DNA of 64,000 bases from Branchinecta lynchi (GCA_023053575.1 JAKZAP010000022.1:16038518-16102517), one strand, 5' to 3'; counted from the first letter of the stretch, positions 11,502-22,294 are shown. The notes: generated by a model from the letters alone, not told the origin. Made by a program: numbers and translations.

Positions 11502-11790
11502 AAGATCCAACCCATTCGGGCAATTCATGCGCGGTGCGAAAGAAGTTTTGTCCCCTCCTTTGTGAGCTTTTTCAACTCGAAATTTTAAACTCCTTTCATA
11601 TTTCTTACGGCGCTTAAATTTGTTGCAATTCTTGTACTAGTGTAATTATTGAATATTTGACTATGTAAAAGCGCAATTGTATATAGCTGTGTTTGACGAG
11701 AGAACAAATATTCGGTTTTTTTGTTAATATCGTAAGGAATGTTTTTCGAATAATAAAGATTGATTGATTGAAAGATTGATTGAAATGATC
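11502..11790 (+). mobile_element. LINE remnant: reverse-transcriptase C-terminus plus 3' tail
   Basis: The plus frame from 11502 reads KIQPIRAIHARCERSFVPS, then FVSFFNSKF and a stop. This is the conserved ending RSFVPSFV-lfN of CR1/L2-type LINE proteins. About 170 bp of AT-rich 3' UTR follows, then AATAAAGATTGATTGATTG. The rest of the element is absent or unrecognisable, so this is a 5'-truncated dead copy. Confidence 0.75.
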
Positions 11791-12137
11791 ATAGGCAAAT
11801 GGTTAAAAGACTGGTTGTACATTTAGATGAAGTTGGAAGAATTCGCCGCTGGAGAGGGCCATCCCGATGAAAAATTTGTAGCCTGCGTAGTAGGATGGTA
11901 GTAGTAGGAAGACATTGCATGTAATACTATGTAATAGCCACAACCACAACAGACCCATTTTCACCAGGATATGGCTGATATTCCAAATCTTACTGCGATT
12001 ATTAAGCTTGGACTAAAAAATTAGCCGAAGGTAGCGCAAATTCGCTAGCTAGCAAATGTTTCTGCCCATTTACAGCAAATTTTAGCGCATTTCGCTTGAG
12101 AGAATTCACATACCCTTCAAAAATGTCAAATTCTTAC
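11791..12137. other. Unclassified, with a fragment of the GTAGTAG repeat
   Basis: Positions 11865-11935 (CCCGATGAAAAATTTGTAGC, then GTAGTAGGATGGTAGTAG and GCATGTAATACTATG) match the duplicated element at 60.1-60.7 kb. The remainder is unassigned. Confidence 0.5.
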
Positions 12138-12794
12138 TTAAAGGACACCTGAACAATGAAACCAGGCTTGAACACACCATGGAAAATGCATTTAAAGACA
12201 TGGCCACGGAGAGCGTTCTTCTCCTGAGGGTGACGTTTTCAAAATAGGGATGTTCGTTTCTGGAGGTTTGCACATGCAGACTCCAAGACAAAAAACAAAT
12301 ATGTACCATATTTTACTGAGAAGATTAACAAAAAACAAGTGAATTCTAAGTGATTTATTTTCTTTTATCTAATAATTGTATATATTCAAGTATTTTACTC
12401 AGTTATTCAAGTATTTAAATGTAATGGTCGACGTATTTAGTGCCATGTCGGCGCTACGAGTTGAATCAATAAACATATCTATCTATCTATCTATCTATCT
12501 AAGCGCATTTCGTTCAAATCTTGTACAGCACTGGCCGGGTCGTATTGGAATTTCTTTTAGATACACGTTTGGGCTTAACTGGTTAAAAAAATATTCCAGA
12601 AGAAGGGTTGATTGGAGACTTTTGTTCTTTGCCAAAACTGGTCGGTACTGAAATAAGGACAGATGCGAAATGGAGCAAAAATCATAGCTTGGAAACGCTA
12701 CTTCGTATTTGGATCGTGTCTTCTGCAGGCAATGTTAACGGAAGTCATACAGATAGGGATGATACTTGGTACCCTTCATTCAGGTGTCTTTTAA
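12138..12794 (+). mobile_element. TTAA-flanked inverted-repeat element, family 1, copy A
   Basis: The ends TTAAAGGACACCTGAA and TTCAGGTGTCTTTTAA are inverted repeats with TTAA on both sides. The body matches copies at 13552-13992 and, inverted, 57711-58156. An extra segment at about 12294-12500 ends in (ATCT)6 and interrupts the copy. In copy B the flanking sequences are joined directly, so a short retroposed insertion happened here. TTAA target duplication is known for piggyBac and Kolobok elements. No transposase is present. Confidence 0.85.
12294..12500 (+). mobile_element. Short insertion with (ATCT)n tail inside the TTAA element
   Basis: Relative to the copy at 13552-13992, this segment is extra. 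It separates GACTCCAAGACAAAAA from GCGCATTTCGTTCAAATC. It ends in AATAAACATATCT then (ATCT)n, the usual shape of a truncated LINE or SINE 3' end. Confidence 0.6.
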
Positions 12795-12988
12795 GGGACA
12801 ACTTTGACACCTATTCTCCCAAAGACACAAAATTACCGTTGTCGTCAAATTTTAAAATATCGTACTTTCAAGAGACCAGCACCACGAAGCGGTGACGCCC
12901 TAGTGGCAACACTAACCAGACTACCAAACGCTATTCCGCGGTGGCAACCGGAGGGTCCAGACCGGAGGAGCCAATAACTCTGACATGA

Positions 12989-13388
12989 AGCGTGTTCTCG
13001 CCGTTCCCCGAGGACTCCTCGGGGAATCGAAGGGAACAGCGAGAATAGAGGGAGTCCCTCCACGCGGACTCCGCTTCCGGAAAACAACGAGAACACGGGA
13101 AATGGTTCCAAAATTAATTCTCTTCTAAAAATAAATATGCAGTTGACGAAATCAGTGGGGATCCATTTATTTTTGGTTTTGTTATTCTGATTGTTTTTAG
13201 TTAATTTTACTTTGCACCTACACCAGCAAAAACTGATTTCCCTCTGAATCTGAAAGGGAGTCCTTTGGGATGATGGTGATGATAATCGGAGCGTTCCCCG
13301 TCCGTGGGGACTCGCGAGAATACGGGGAGTGAGTCCCCGGCACAAACAAAAACAAGTGGAGTCCTCGGGGAACGGCGAGAACACGCCT
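12989..13388. mobile_element. Inverted-repeat element, GCGTGTTCTCGCCG family
   Basis: The left end GCGTGTTCTCGCCGTTCCCC pairs with the right end GGGGAACGGCGAGAACACGC. GC-rich subterminal hairpins (CCCCGAGGACTCCTCGGGG) flank an AT-rich middle. A second copy occupies 33267-34189, interrupted by another repeat. It has no coding capacity and is treated as a nonautonomous DNA transposon of unknown superfamily. Confidence 0.8.
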
Positions 13389-13551
13389 AAGACAAATGTT
13401 CATTGTTTGAAGTTTTTGTTCACGCTTATTTATGCAGAGGCTTAATTTCATCTTGTTTCTACAGACCCCATTAGACAAACAGTTTGATCCTAAGCGTCTT
13501 CTAGTCTCTTCTATCTTTCTAGAAAAAGAAGGTTGACAGTGTTTTTCGTCA

Positions 13552-13992
13552 TTAAAGGACGCCTGAACAATGAAACCATACTTGAACACACCATGGAGAA
13601 TGCATTTACAGACATGGACACGGAGAGCATTGTTCTCCTGAGCGTGACGTTTTCGAAATAGGGATGATTGTTTCCGGAGGTTTGCACATGCAGACTCCAA
13701 GACAAAAAGCGCAATTCATTCAAATCTTGTACAGCGCTGGCCGGATCGTATTGGAATTTCTTCTAGATATACGTTTGTCTGGTTAAAAAATATTCAAGAA
13801 GAAGGGTTGATTGGAGACATTTGTTCATTTCTAAAATTGTTCGGTACTGAAATAAGGACAGATGCAAAATGGAGCAAAAATCATAGCTTGGAAACGGTAT
13901 TACGTATTTGGATTGGGTTTTCTGCAGGCAATGTTAACGGACGTCATACAGATAGGGATGATACTTGGTACTCTTCATTCAGGTGTCCTTAA
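13552..13992 (+). mobile_element. TTAA-flanked element, family 1, copy B (uninterrupted)
   Basis: TTAAAGGACGCCTGAAC opens it and CAGGTGTCCTTAA closes it. It is 441 bp long. Its uninterrupted middle shows where copy A carries an insertion. It is inserted about 160 bp right of the previous element. Confidence 0.85.
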
Positions 13993-14213
13993 ACAAGTGT
14001 AGCAAGACCTATCCCCTCCGCATTCATATACATTACCATTTCTTGTTACTGATGGCAATGGCCATAAAAGCCAGCTTATGTAAAGCTCAGGAGAGCAAAA
14101 AGCGCCATCAGTTTATACTGACGACACGCAACAGAATATATTTTTAGCCAATCAGGACATGCCAAGGAATCTTGCACGTCAGCAAGGGACAACGATGTCT
14201 GTCTTAAAGGACC

Positions 14214-14583
14214 CCTCGCACTATCTACTCTTCAACTTACAGTATTTTTAACTATTTGAATACTTAAAACTATGCTGTGCTTTCAACAAATAACCCACGG
14301 TGTTGGCCTTTTTCCGTCTCGGAACCTTTTTCCGAGACCCGTTGACTTGTAGCGAAAACAGGAAACAATTTACATAACCCTTTTTTCTGATGGAAAAACT
14401 TCTCGCAGACAACCGACAACAACGTGATACAAATCGAGCAAAACATGGCAAGTGAGAAAATCCGAGTGGTTTTGTTAGAGGGGTTAGAATGTACCGTACG
14501 AAATTGGGGTCTCATGGTTTAGAAATATATAATGATTATGGAAGTAGGTTGCATTAGTATTATAGGTAAGACAGGTCCTTTAC
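14214..14583. mobile_element. Possible TTAA-type element, relative of family 2
   Basis: The left end TTAAAGGACCCCTCGCAC resembles the inverted right end of the element at 54635-55091 (AGAGGGGTCCTTTAA). The right end AGGTCCTTTAC is a degenerate match. The interior shares only short motifs such as CGAGCAAAAC. The assignment is tentative. Confidence 0.4.
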
Positions 14584-15237
14584 TTGTGTTCACCAGGACT
14601 TACACTACCATCAGTACCATCAGACTCTTAAGAGTCCTGGGCTCTATATTCCGCACTCTTCATTTAGTGTCACCTGGTGTGGCCTTGTTTCCCTTTGTAT
14701 TATAGAGGGATTGCACCCTATCCATCGAAAACAGATTTGGGTCAATACGTAGTGCTGACGATTAGGGGGCTTTGGCTCGAAACCGACCAATCAAATGCGA
14801 GACTTGTTTTAGTAGTAGAAGTACGAAGTTCCCAAGATTTTATTTAACGTTTCTTAAACCAAGAAGAAGAAGACGAAGTGTTAAACATTCTCGCATCTGC
14901 AATGTCTAATTCACCCCCGACCAAGTCGCTGATCGAAACCAGGGCACAATGTGATCGTGGGGTCATCTAAGACATCATAAGCGACACGATTTGAAAGCAC
15001 CCGACTGGGCAAGCTGAACACAGATCTTGACAAGAAATTTATACACATTTAGCTAGTATAACAAAGAAAAGTAAAGAAGTATAGCTAAATATTTGGCAGT
15101 TGGATTTTCAAATAATTGCTGCCCAACAATCAGCCGTTTGCCTCGCCGTTTGCGTGAAGAAAAAACGTGGTCGGAGAAGTCTGACCCATTGAATAATTTG
15201 TAAGCAGGACTGGTTATATTATTACTGTTACTACTAT

Positions 15238-15537
15238 CAATAACAAATAACCAGATACAACCTCCGTCTCCGTATCGCTGTAATATTATCATGCGGAGTC
15301 AAATATTTCCCCGTACCCTGCCCAACGGAAACCAACAGAAACGCGTGCCAGAGCAGGGCAGCCTGCCTCCTGCACTTATTGCTCTGCGATGAGCAACGGC
15401 GAAGACGGAAGTAGACGGGTATTAACTCAAAGCTAAACAAGTAGCTCTAGCTCCTCTCAGTTTTGTCGGGGTACCGTATCCATAGTCGTAGCATAGGACC
15501 AAAGACGGAGGTTCTATCTAATTATTTGTTCTTGCTC
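15238..15537 (-). mobile_element. Inverted-repeat element of the AACAAATAAGC family
   Basis: The left end AATAACAAATAACCAG, then CCTCCGTCTCCG, pairs with the right end AAGACGGAGGTTCTATC, then TTATTTGTTCTTG. The middle, with GACGGAAGTAGACGGG and TTTTGTCGGGGTA, matches 17421-17776 in the opposite direction. Confidence 0.7.
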
Positions 15538-16018
15538 CTATCAGAACGGCGCCATGACTTAGTCATGAAATCCGGAAGGAAGTGTTTGTCAACAGAAAAG
15601 CACAGGGGGATTCTGCCCGACTACGCAGTAAAAAATGGTGAACAAGCACGCACCAGAACGGCAAATAAAGTAACGCTACAAAACCCACCTAGTCACTCTT
15701 CTGATAGATTCCGTAAGTTATTTGTGCCATATTTTGTGAAGTTTTTTAGCAAGTGAAGACACGCCTAATGTTTTGACTAATCTAATATTACATATTTTAT
15801 ATTTTTTATGTTTGACATAGCCTACCCTTTAATTTTGTTTATTTTTTTTGTTGACATACCGTTTACTTTTGTTATACAAGTTTTTGGTCGTAGAAGTTTT
15901 AAAACGAATTGTATATATCAATTATATTTTGTTTAAGTTGACAGTCCTATGTTATCATGTAGTGAAACAGATATTCAGGAATAAATGCGATGATTGATTG
16001 ACTGATTGATTGATTGAT
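15538..16018 (+). mobile_element. LINE remnant: RT C-terminus, 3' UTR and (GATT)n tail
   Basis: The plus frame after the preceding element reads through TRTANKVTLQNPP, SSDRFRKLFVPYFVKFFSK and a stop near 15756. RFRK-FVPYFV-FF is the usual ending of CR1/L2-type LINE proteins. The 3' UTR ends in AGGAATAAATGCGATGATTGATTG. It is truncated on the left by the inverted-repeat element. Confidence 0.75.
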
Positions 16019-16329
16019 TCTATTATTTAATTTACTTCAAAACTGATGAGTCAAACATCAGTCAAATCCACACAAATACATAAATATACAGCAGCTCACT
16101 AAAACTAAAAAAATATTACGGTAGCCTACTTAATCTATAGCCAAATGCAAAATAAATAAATGAAAAATCAAAATCACTTTATTTTTGAACAAACGGACAA
16201 GGTTGTGGTGTAGGCTACAAGAATACTGTTGGACTTTTTCTGAAAGTTTTATATTTCGCTATTCAAAATCACTCTTCACTTTCAAATTAGGAGTCAGTAA
16301 AGAGTTACTAGTGTAAACGGGGAAGCAAA

Positions 16330-17120
16330 GAAGGAATTTAGAGAATTTGCAACATGATGATGATAAAGAAATTCTATTTACGCACTACAGAAGAAAAGGT
16401 AAATAGCGCAGTACAGAGAGAGAAAATGAAAAATTTACACAGAGCTTTCAATAACGGAGTAAAGATCAAAAATAAACATAAAAAAAAAGACAAGGGACTG
16501 ATCGGGTCTATGAAATCGTCTTCTTAGATCGAATGTTCAAAAAATGCCAATAGCAGACAGGGGCGTTACGTATGGGAGGGGGAGTGGGACCCCCCCCCCT
16601 CCCAATGTGGTCGGCTAGTCGGTAAAAATAGACGAAGCGCCGGGATTTTTCGTAAAAACACATTCTTTTTTATTTTTTTAAACAGCCGATTCTTTTCTAA
16701 ACGGTCGGTTTTTCTTAAAAACAGTTGATTTTTCGTTCAAGCGGTTATTCTTTTTTCTTAAAATCAGTCGTTTTTGCGCAAAAACAGTCGGTAAGAATGT
16801 AAAGACAGTCGGTAAATACCATGCCCCCCTCCCCCCCCCAAGCTTTTGGCTAGTAACGCCTCTGATGGCAGAACGTGGAACTCTTGGGCAGTGGATGATA
16901 CTTCTCACAATGTCAGAGGGCAAAAAATGTGCAGTTACGTGGGAAAATGTGGTAAAACGTGGAAAAATGTTAAGGCAGTACACAGAGACATAAGTAAGAA
17001 AAGAAAACAGACGGAAAAAATTAAGGAAGTGCAACAGCAGTATAAATAGAGAACCCAGGATATCTCTGCGATACAAGCAAATAATATCACCGAATGCTCT
17101 TCGTATCTGGTCTTGCACAT
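16330..17120 (-). mobile_element. LINE-like 3' segment (antisense), interrupted by a hAT element
   Basis: Positions 16360-16557 and 16873-16990 together align with 58860-59120: ATTTACGCACT, GAAAATAGTGCAGTACAGA, GAGCTTTCAATA, TGGGTCTA, GTCAGAGGGCAAAA. At 16558-16864 a separate element splits this copy, while the copy at 59 kb is continuous. The orientation is inferred from the AAATAAAATTTC end on the minus strand. No clear protein motif survives. Confidence 0.6.
16558..16864. mobile_element. hAT-like element with 8 bp target duplication
   Basis: The ends are CAGGGGCGTTACG and AGTAACGCCTCTG, a standard hAT terminal pair. The flanking octamers are ATAGCAGA (16550-16557) and ATGGCAGA (16865-16872), differing at one base. 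The interior holds repeated AAAACAGTCG motifs and C-runs just inside both ends. The unoccupied equivalent is at about 59045-59070. Confidence 0.9.
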
Positions 17121-17420
17121 GTTAAAGAAGTATGTTTCTTTCCGGGGATTATAATGGATTCCAAGATATGTAGCTCTTAGTTGATTACCTTATGGTCACG
17201 AGGGTCGATTCAGTTTCTCTTAGTTGTGAATAATATTGGCTGGTGTTGGAGAGAAAAAGGTAGCGTAGTGTTAGCAGTAGGCTAGTCATTACTCTAGACT
17301 GGTAATGGTTTCTCCCAAATTTTCCCTCACATGATTTACCTACATTAATCAAGAACAAATAAACTCCAATAAAATTCAGCTGATGTATCCGTTTTGCACC
17401 ATCAAATATGATTCGCAGTC

Positions 17421-17776
17421 AACAAATAAGCCAATAGAACCTCCGTCTTTGGTCCCATGCAGCGACTATGGATACCCCGACAAAACTGAGCTGAGCTAGA
17501 GGTACTTGCTGAGCTTTGAGCTGATCCCCGTCTACTTCCCTCTTCGCCGCTGGTGAAAAAACTGCAGGAGGCGCGCTGACCCGCTCTGCAGCACGCCACA
17601 TGTGACGTCACAATGATAGACAACCAATCGATTTTTACTTTAGAAGTTTCTTCTCTAGGGCTTTCACAAATTTGTGATGTTCGTTTGTATCGGGCAGGGT
17701 ATAGGGATCTATTCAAACCCGCATGGTCGTATTACAGAGATAGGGAAACGAAGGTTCGTGTGCTTATTTGTTCTTG
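17421..17776 (+). mobile_element. Inverted-repeat element of the AACAAATAAGC family, most complete copy
   Basis: The left end CAACAAATAAGCC, then GAACCTCCGTCTTTGGTCCC, pairs with the right end ACGAAGGTTCGTGTGCTTATTTGTTCTTG. The interior carries TACCCCGACAAAACTGAGC, CCCGTCTACTTCCCTCTTCG, GAGGCGCG and GTGACGTCACAATG. Other copies lie at 4651, 15238 and 32915. Just left of it, 17365-17405 matches the tail of the hammerhead-like repeat. Confidence 0.75.
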
Positions 17777-18111
17777 CTTTAATCTACACTTTTCGATCTC
17801 AAGTAATACATGACGGAAAACATTCGGTGCGCAAATATTGACCAATTGTAGCACCGGAAATCCATATTTTGTCTACTGGAGAGCCTATCTAGTTAACATT
17901 CCTGCAAAATTACTTTCCTTTTAAAAAGATTTCCTTTATTTTTTTAAGTATAGATGAAGACTACACTCAAAATATCCTCCCGATATCCCGCACTTTCTAC
18001 CCCATTACCTACAACTAATCAAATCCCTTCTTTCCTCCCTTTCCAAACCCGCTGTAAAGTAGGAGGTCTAGGTCAGAAATAGATAAGCAAATGACTTAAA
18101 AGACAACTTAC
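17777..18111 (-). other. Intron of the TMEM132-family gene, start
   Basis: On the minus strand this follows the donor GTAAGT at 18111-18106. It contains no recognised repeat or exon. The acceptor of the next exon was not found anywhere to the left. Confidence 0.5.
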
Positions 18112-18955
18112 CTAACAGTTAAGGTAATGGGCCAAGCAGCGCTCACAAGTCCGCTGGTATTCGCTAAGACAGTCGCGTAGAGATTCGTCTGGGGGTACAG
18201 GGTCAAATCCGGCGTCACTACTTTCACGTTACTATCAGAAACGATTTCCACAAGTGACTCCTGGTCTGCTTTAAGCACTATGTTTCCTACTGACATAGAT
18301 GGCAGCAGTTGCGTCGATGGCACACCTTTGATAGTAGCACACGTTTTTCCATGAACTTCGTACACTGAATATAATAGCTCTACGGTGTTTTTCACCGACT
18401 TAATTGGCTTTTTGCCTTTATGCATTTTCTTATTTTGGCGGTTAATCCCAAACCACCACTCGGTTGGAATCACTAAGGTGGCTAAACAAGTTTGCTCATG
18501 TTGATTCGGCTCGCAGGCTGTGGTACGTTTTAAACCACTATCGGACGACCTTGCTTCGAGCTGAACACAAAAGTGGGTTTCGTGATCCACATTTTCGGCC
18601 ATCACCGGAACTTTCCGCCGGAGGATTCCGGTGTGAAATAGTACCCGGACCACCGGATTATCCCTTGATACTTCGGTGGTTATCAAATGGGCCGTTACGT
18701 CATTATGAGTGTCGAGATTATCATGAGCGGCGTACTTTCCGGGTATGGTTTGCCGGGCGTTAAGAGGGCCGTACGTAGCCCGGATTCCGAGGGGTTCATT
18801 TGGCTTGACGATCAAGAACCTCTCTGAGCTTATCAGTAAATGGTTTGCATCTTCGCCTTGAAGAATGACGGATCCAGAGTTGTGGTGTGATGAAAGCTCA
18901 GTCAGAAAGAGTGCATTCTCCGGATTCTCTATGGTTATGACGTCCTGGTATGGTA
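18112..18955 (-). CDS. TMEM132-family protein, large N-terminal ectodomain exon
   Basis: This is an internal coding exon of 844 nt, open throughout in one minus frame. The acceptor is TTTCATTTCCAG just above 18955 and the donor is TAG|GTAAGT at 18112/18111. It encodes about 281 residues. Recognisable family features, in order, are a beta-rich start (ITIENPENALFLTEL); the segment ATYGPLNARQTIPGKY, equivalent to the ASYGPF region of vertebrate TMEM132; PVVRVLFHTG (family: kVqVLFH); a Cys-bearing stretch ending CLATLVIPTEWW (family: Cva-LeLp-sWF); and VELLYSVYE-GKTC (family: VeLYYtV--ge-C). TMEM132 proteins are single-pass membrane proteins with Ig-like ectodomains, linked to cell adhesion and actin control in neurons. 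The remaining ectodomain, membrane and cytoplasmic exons are not seen in this window. The family call is firm; the paralogue is not determined. Confidence 0.92.
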
Positions 18956-21064
18956 CTGGAAATGAAAAAGGAATTGAAGAAAAGTGGGTGGACTTCGAGA
19001 CCTAATACAGTGAGTAGAGTTATTTTTGCCTCAAAATATAACCTAACTCATAAACAGTGCCAAAGAATATGACGAAAAAAAAAACAAGCAAATATTTATG
19101 CACAGTAGAGTATACACAGCAAAACAATAATCTGTGAATTAACAAGAGAGAGAAAAAACTGATTCCAAACAACTTTCAGACGGGCGGGGCAGCTGCAGAA
19201 AGCACTTGGCCTGTCCTGAAACTTGTTGTAGAATGAAATTTACTGGTCCATTTTTAAGAATAAGTCACAAACAAAGCATAAGAGACAAAAAGAAAAGAAA
19301 AAAGGGCAATCAATATGTAACATATTTAGATGTCAACACCCCTATTTACTAACGAGGCAACATAGCCCTAACCACTGAGTGACTATGTAAAGAAAAGTCA
19401 AATTAAAGCAAATACTGTTGTGTTTTGTAATTTTTGCTTAGTTGGTTTTGTGCCCTCCAACAGTCAGTTCGGCACCCAAAGAATTGCAAAAGATTTGCAT
19501 TCCAATCATGGCCGTCCAAAGTACCCCAACACAAAAAAAAGGAACATTCAAAGTAGTATATACTAAATCAATTATTAGATTCTGATCTCATTCCTTACGT
19601 TAATAGATAGGTTGACCAACCTTGGCTATCGGGTGGAATCAATTTCTTAAGTTCAAATACTCCTTCAGACCGAGCTGACTCGGAGTCATATAAAACAAGA
19701 ACAAAGGTTTCGATGGGATCCAAATTTAATATTTGATCTAGACAAATCTGGTCTTCACCAGACTTCTTGAACATTTTTGCTATAAGATTTAGAAACAGAA
19801 GAAGGTCAATGGCTAATATCGAGAAAACCAAGTTCAGATTTGGATTCATCATCTGTGTATTTACCCCTGGGCTATGCGTAATATCTACTTTGACGAAATT
19901 GATCAAATCTTCCTGCCCTACTTCTGCCAAATTTCCGGTTTCGACTGGATTCCCGGCAAACTATTTGTCTTGCAGAAATTAAAGCTCAAAAACGAATTCC
20001 GCGTATCTCCTTAACCCTATTTCGAACATCTAATCAACTTCAGATAAAACTTCTACTGTTAACAAATTTTCCGTTTTCGGCCGGATTCCGTGCGAACTAC
20101 TACCTGACAAGAAAATGATTTTCATATGAATTTTCGGCATGTCTTCTTACCCCTAAATCGAGCATCTAATCAAATTTAAATAAAACTTTGACTTTTAACA
20201 AACTTTCCAGTTTTGGCCGGATATCGGGCGAACTACTTGTTCGGTGAGAAAATGGTTTTGTATTGGTCTTCAGCATGTATTCTTACTCCTAAATCGACTA
20301 TCTCATTATCTGTTAAAAAAAAATTGTTCAACCCTTAATTTGAACCCCATTCCCCACCCCTAAATCTTGAGCTACAGAGCCAATCTACGAATGCAACCTC
20401 TCCCTTGACCTAAAGAGTCCTCACACCAAGTTTCATCAGTATATCTCACTCCCTTTGAAAGTTGTTGTGCTGACAGATGGACAGACAGACAGAGAGATGG
20501 ACACCTTTACAAATTCATAGGTATCCCTCCACTTATGTTTTAAGATCCCAAAAATTTACTCAAAACGGTCAGTCAGCTAGGATATTCTTCAGCAATATTT
20601 CAGAATGTAGCTGAAAGAAAGGGACCTGTTGATTCCACATGTGTTTTCAAAGTTCTCAAATTATTTCCATCAGACTATTTTACAGGTGAAAAATACAGAT
20701 GGTATAAAAATTCAGAGAGTAGTGATGCCTTCAAAGAAGACAGCATATCCTTAAGGTGTTGTCAGACCAAGTAAAGAAAAAGCCAAAAAAATATCAAGGA
20801 GATGGAACTTAAACTAAAGCATCAAAGTCAAGAATGACGTTGCAATCCCAAAGCTGGACCAGGTGTATGCCCCCAGGATCTGACAACCTCTAAACACCTT
20901 AGGCAGACAGCTCAACAGAGTCCTAATTGCTTGCAAGTACACCACAAGGTAAGGAAACAATGAGGAGCATGTTTTTCAAAACAAAACAGAAAAATATTTT
21001 CTACTATAACTTCAGGGGGATTTTTGTTTATTAAAACAAAAACATACAATAGAATGCTTCTTAC
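18956..21064 (-). other. Intron 1 (coding) of the TMEM132-family gene
   Basis: This 2.1 kb intron runs between donor GTAAGA (21064-21059, minus strand) and acceptor TTCCAG. It splits a valine codon (G|TA). It hosts the GGGATCCC tandem-unit repeat at 19690-20556. The rest (18956-19680 and 20560-21060) holds nothing recognised beyond A-rich runs. Confidence 0.8.
19690..20556 (+). repeat. GGGATCCC repeat with internal tandem units of about 130 bp
   Basis: It begins GGTTTCGATGGGATCC and ends with CAGATGGACAGACAGACAGA, ATCCCTCCACTTA, then AAGATCCCAAAAA. The middle is three diverged units of roughly 130 bp, each with TTTCCGGTTTCGGCCGGATTC, GGGCGAACTACTTG, GAAAATGGTTTT, CAGCATGTCTTCTTACCCCTAAATCGA and CATCTAATCAACTTCA. 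Further copies are at 23379-24369 (minus), 27276-28357 and 33354-33880. The class is unknown. Constant 3' ends with variable 5' extent suggest retroposition. Confidence 0.75.
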
Positions 21065-21164
21065 CAGTAATCTTCACGTGAAATAACAGTATCATCCACA
21101 GGACCAAGTTTATGTACTGGCTCATCATTTTAACAAGTTCTTGCTCTACATCCTGAGCATGAAT
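21065..21164 (-). CDS. TMEM132-family protein, signal-peptide exon (with 5' UTR)
   Basis: Minus-strand exon. Coding starts at ATG 21128-21126, with a second ATG directly after at 21125. It encodes MMSQ then the hydrophobic core YINLVLWMILLFHVKIT, a convincing signal peptide, and ends ATTACTG|GTAAGA at 21065/21064. The split codon G|TA joins in frame to the exon at 18955 (V-PYQDV). The region 21129-21164 is 5' UTR preceded by a plausible acceptor (CATTTTCAG), so an upstream noncoding exon is likely. The start choice rests on the signal peptide and the lack of any other in-frame ATG in this exon. Confidence 0.85.
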
Positions 21165-21304
21165 CTGAAAATGAATTTTACCTGTTATATTTGTTGATCT
21201 GTATAGTCTTTTCTCCTTGAACTGCAGATATCTTCATTCCCTTGAAAGAACGACATTTGTCCAATTCATCTGTGAATTACTGAAGCTAATTGTAATTTGC
21301 CAAA

Positions 21305-21410
21305 ATTCCAATCAATCAATCAATCAATCTGTTTATTACCCGTCAAAAACAATGGAGGGTGTGTGGCCCTAGTGACGGAGTACAAAAAAAAAAGGAGAAG
21401 AAAAAAAAAA
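21305..21410 (-). mobile_element. LINE 3' end with (GATT)n tail
   Basis: Read on the minus strand, it ends GACGGGTAATAAACAGATTGATTGATTG. The same 100 bp (GTACTCCGTCACTAGGGCCACACACCCTCC, read in parts) is present on the plus strand at 29330-29420. The matching 3' ends show two copies of one family. Confidence 0.75.
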
Positions 21411-21595
21411 CTTCCACTCCAGCTATCAAAGCCCTTCGCGACAGAGCCATATGGCAGCCATATGGAACCCTTGCTGGGCGATAATTATTGTAATGACATC
21501 TCTGCCGGGTTAGCTAATAGGTAGGCTATAGAAGTATAGGCTATATAAGTAGGCTATGGTATTTTCAAAAAATGGATTAAAAATGCTTAGGAAGC

Positions 21596-22294
21596 AGTCT
21601 AGTACACTAGCCCCTTTTCAGGCACGGTGCTCAAACGTCTAGCACCATGCCTGGGTGCTAGACCTTCAAGCACTGTACCTTGGATTTCATGTATGGTGCA
21701 TGGATTTCAGTATACAGTGCATACATCAAAAACACTGTTTCTGTCATAACAACTGAGCACCAGCTCGGACAGGGCTGAAATTACTACCATGAATTAGAGA
21801 AATCAAAGACAATCCTTTATATATTTTTCACAACAAAAACAAAAGGGCTCGGCTGATAACGGATGTGAAAAACCTCATTTCCTTTTCTACATAGTCAAGG
21901 GTTTTGCATGCAAAGTATCCTGTGCCTCAGCTTTTTCTACCTAGCAGCCAACCAGAATATTGGCTCTTGGGGAATAGATAGGGAAAATACATGGAAAATA
22001 GATAGGGTGCTGTTAGGTTTTTCATCTCCATCATCATTAGAGCCCTTTTGTTTTTGTTGTGAAAAATATAGAAAGGATTGTCTTTGATTTCTCTAATTCA
22101 TAGTAGTAATTTCAGCCCTGTCCGAGCTGGTGCTCAGTTGTTATGACAGAAACTGTGTTTTTTCTGTATGCACTGTATACTGAAATCCATGCACCATACA
22201 TGAAATCCAAGGTACAGTGCTTGAACATCTAGCACCCAGGCATGGTGCTAGACTTTTGAGCACTGTGCCTGAAATGGGGCTAGTGTACTAGACT
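21596..22294. mobile_element. Fold-back element with about 260 bp inverted arms
   Basis: The left arm (21596 to about 21855), starting AGTCTAGTACACTAGCCCC, is mirrored by the right arm (about 22035-22294), ending GGGGCTAGTGTACTAGACT. Arms match over TGTATGGTGCATGGATTTCAG, GAGCACCAGCTCGGACAGGG and AATCAAAGACAATCC, with scattered mismatches. About 180 bp separates them. There is no coding capacity. It lies just upstream of the TMEM132-family 5' exon. The same AGTCTAGTACACTAGGCCC start occurs at 35398. Confidence 0.85.

Noticed and set aside
12845..13384. 179-codon minus-strand open frame, one of the longest in the window
   Set aside because: It lies across an inverted-repeat element and its GC-rich hairpins; a coding reading is explained by base composition.
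16678..17118. 146-codon minus-strand open frame
   Set aside because: It spans a hAT-like element and the LINE-like sequence it interrupts; not a gene.
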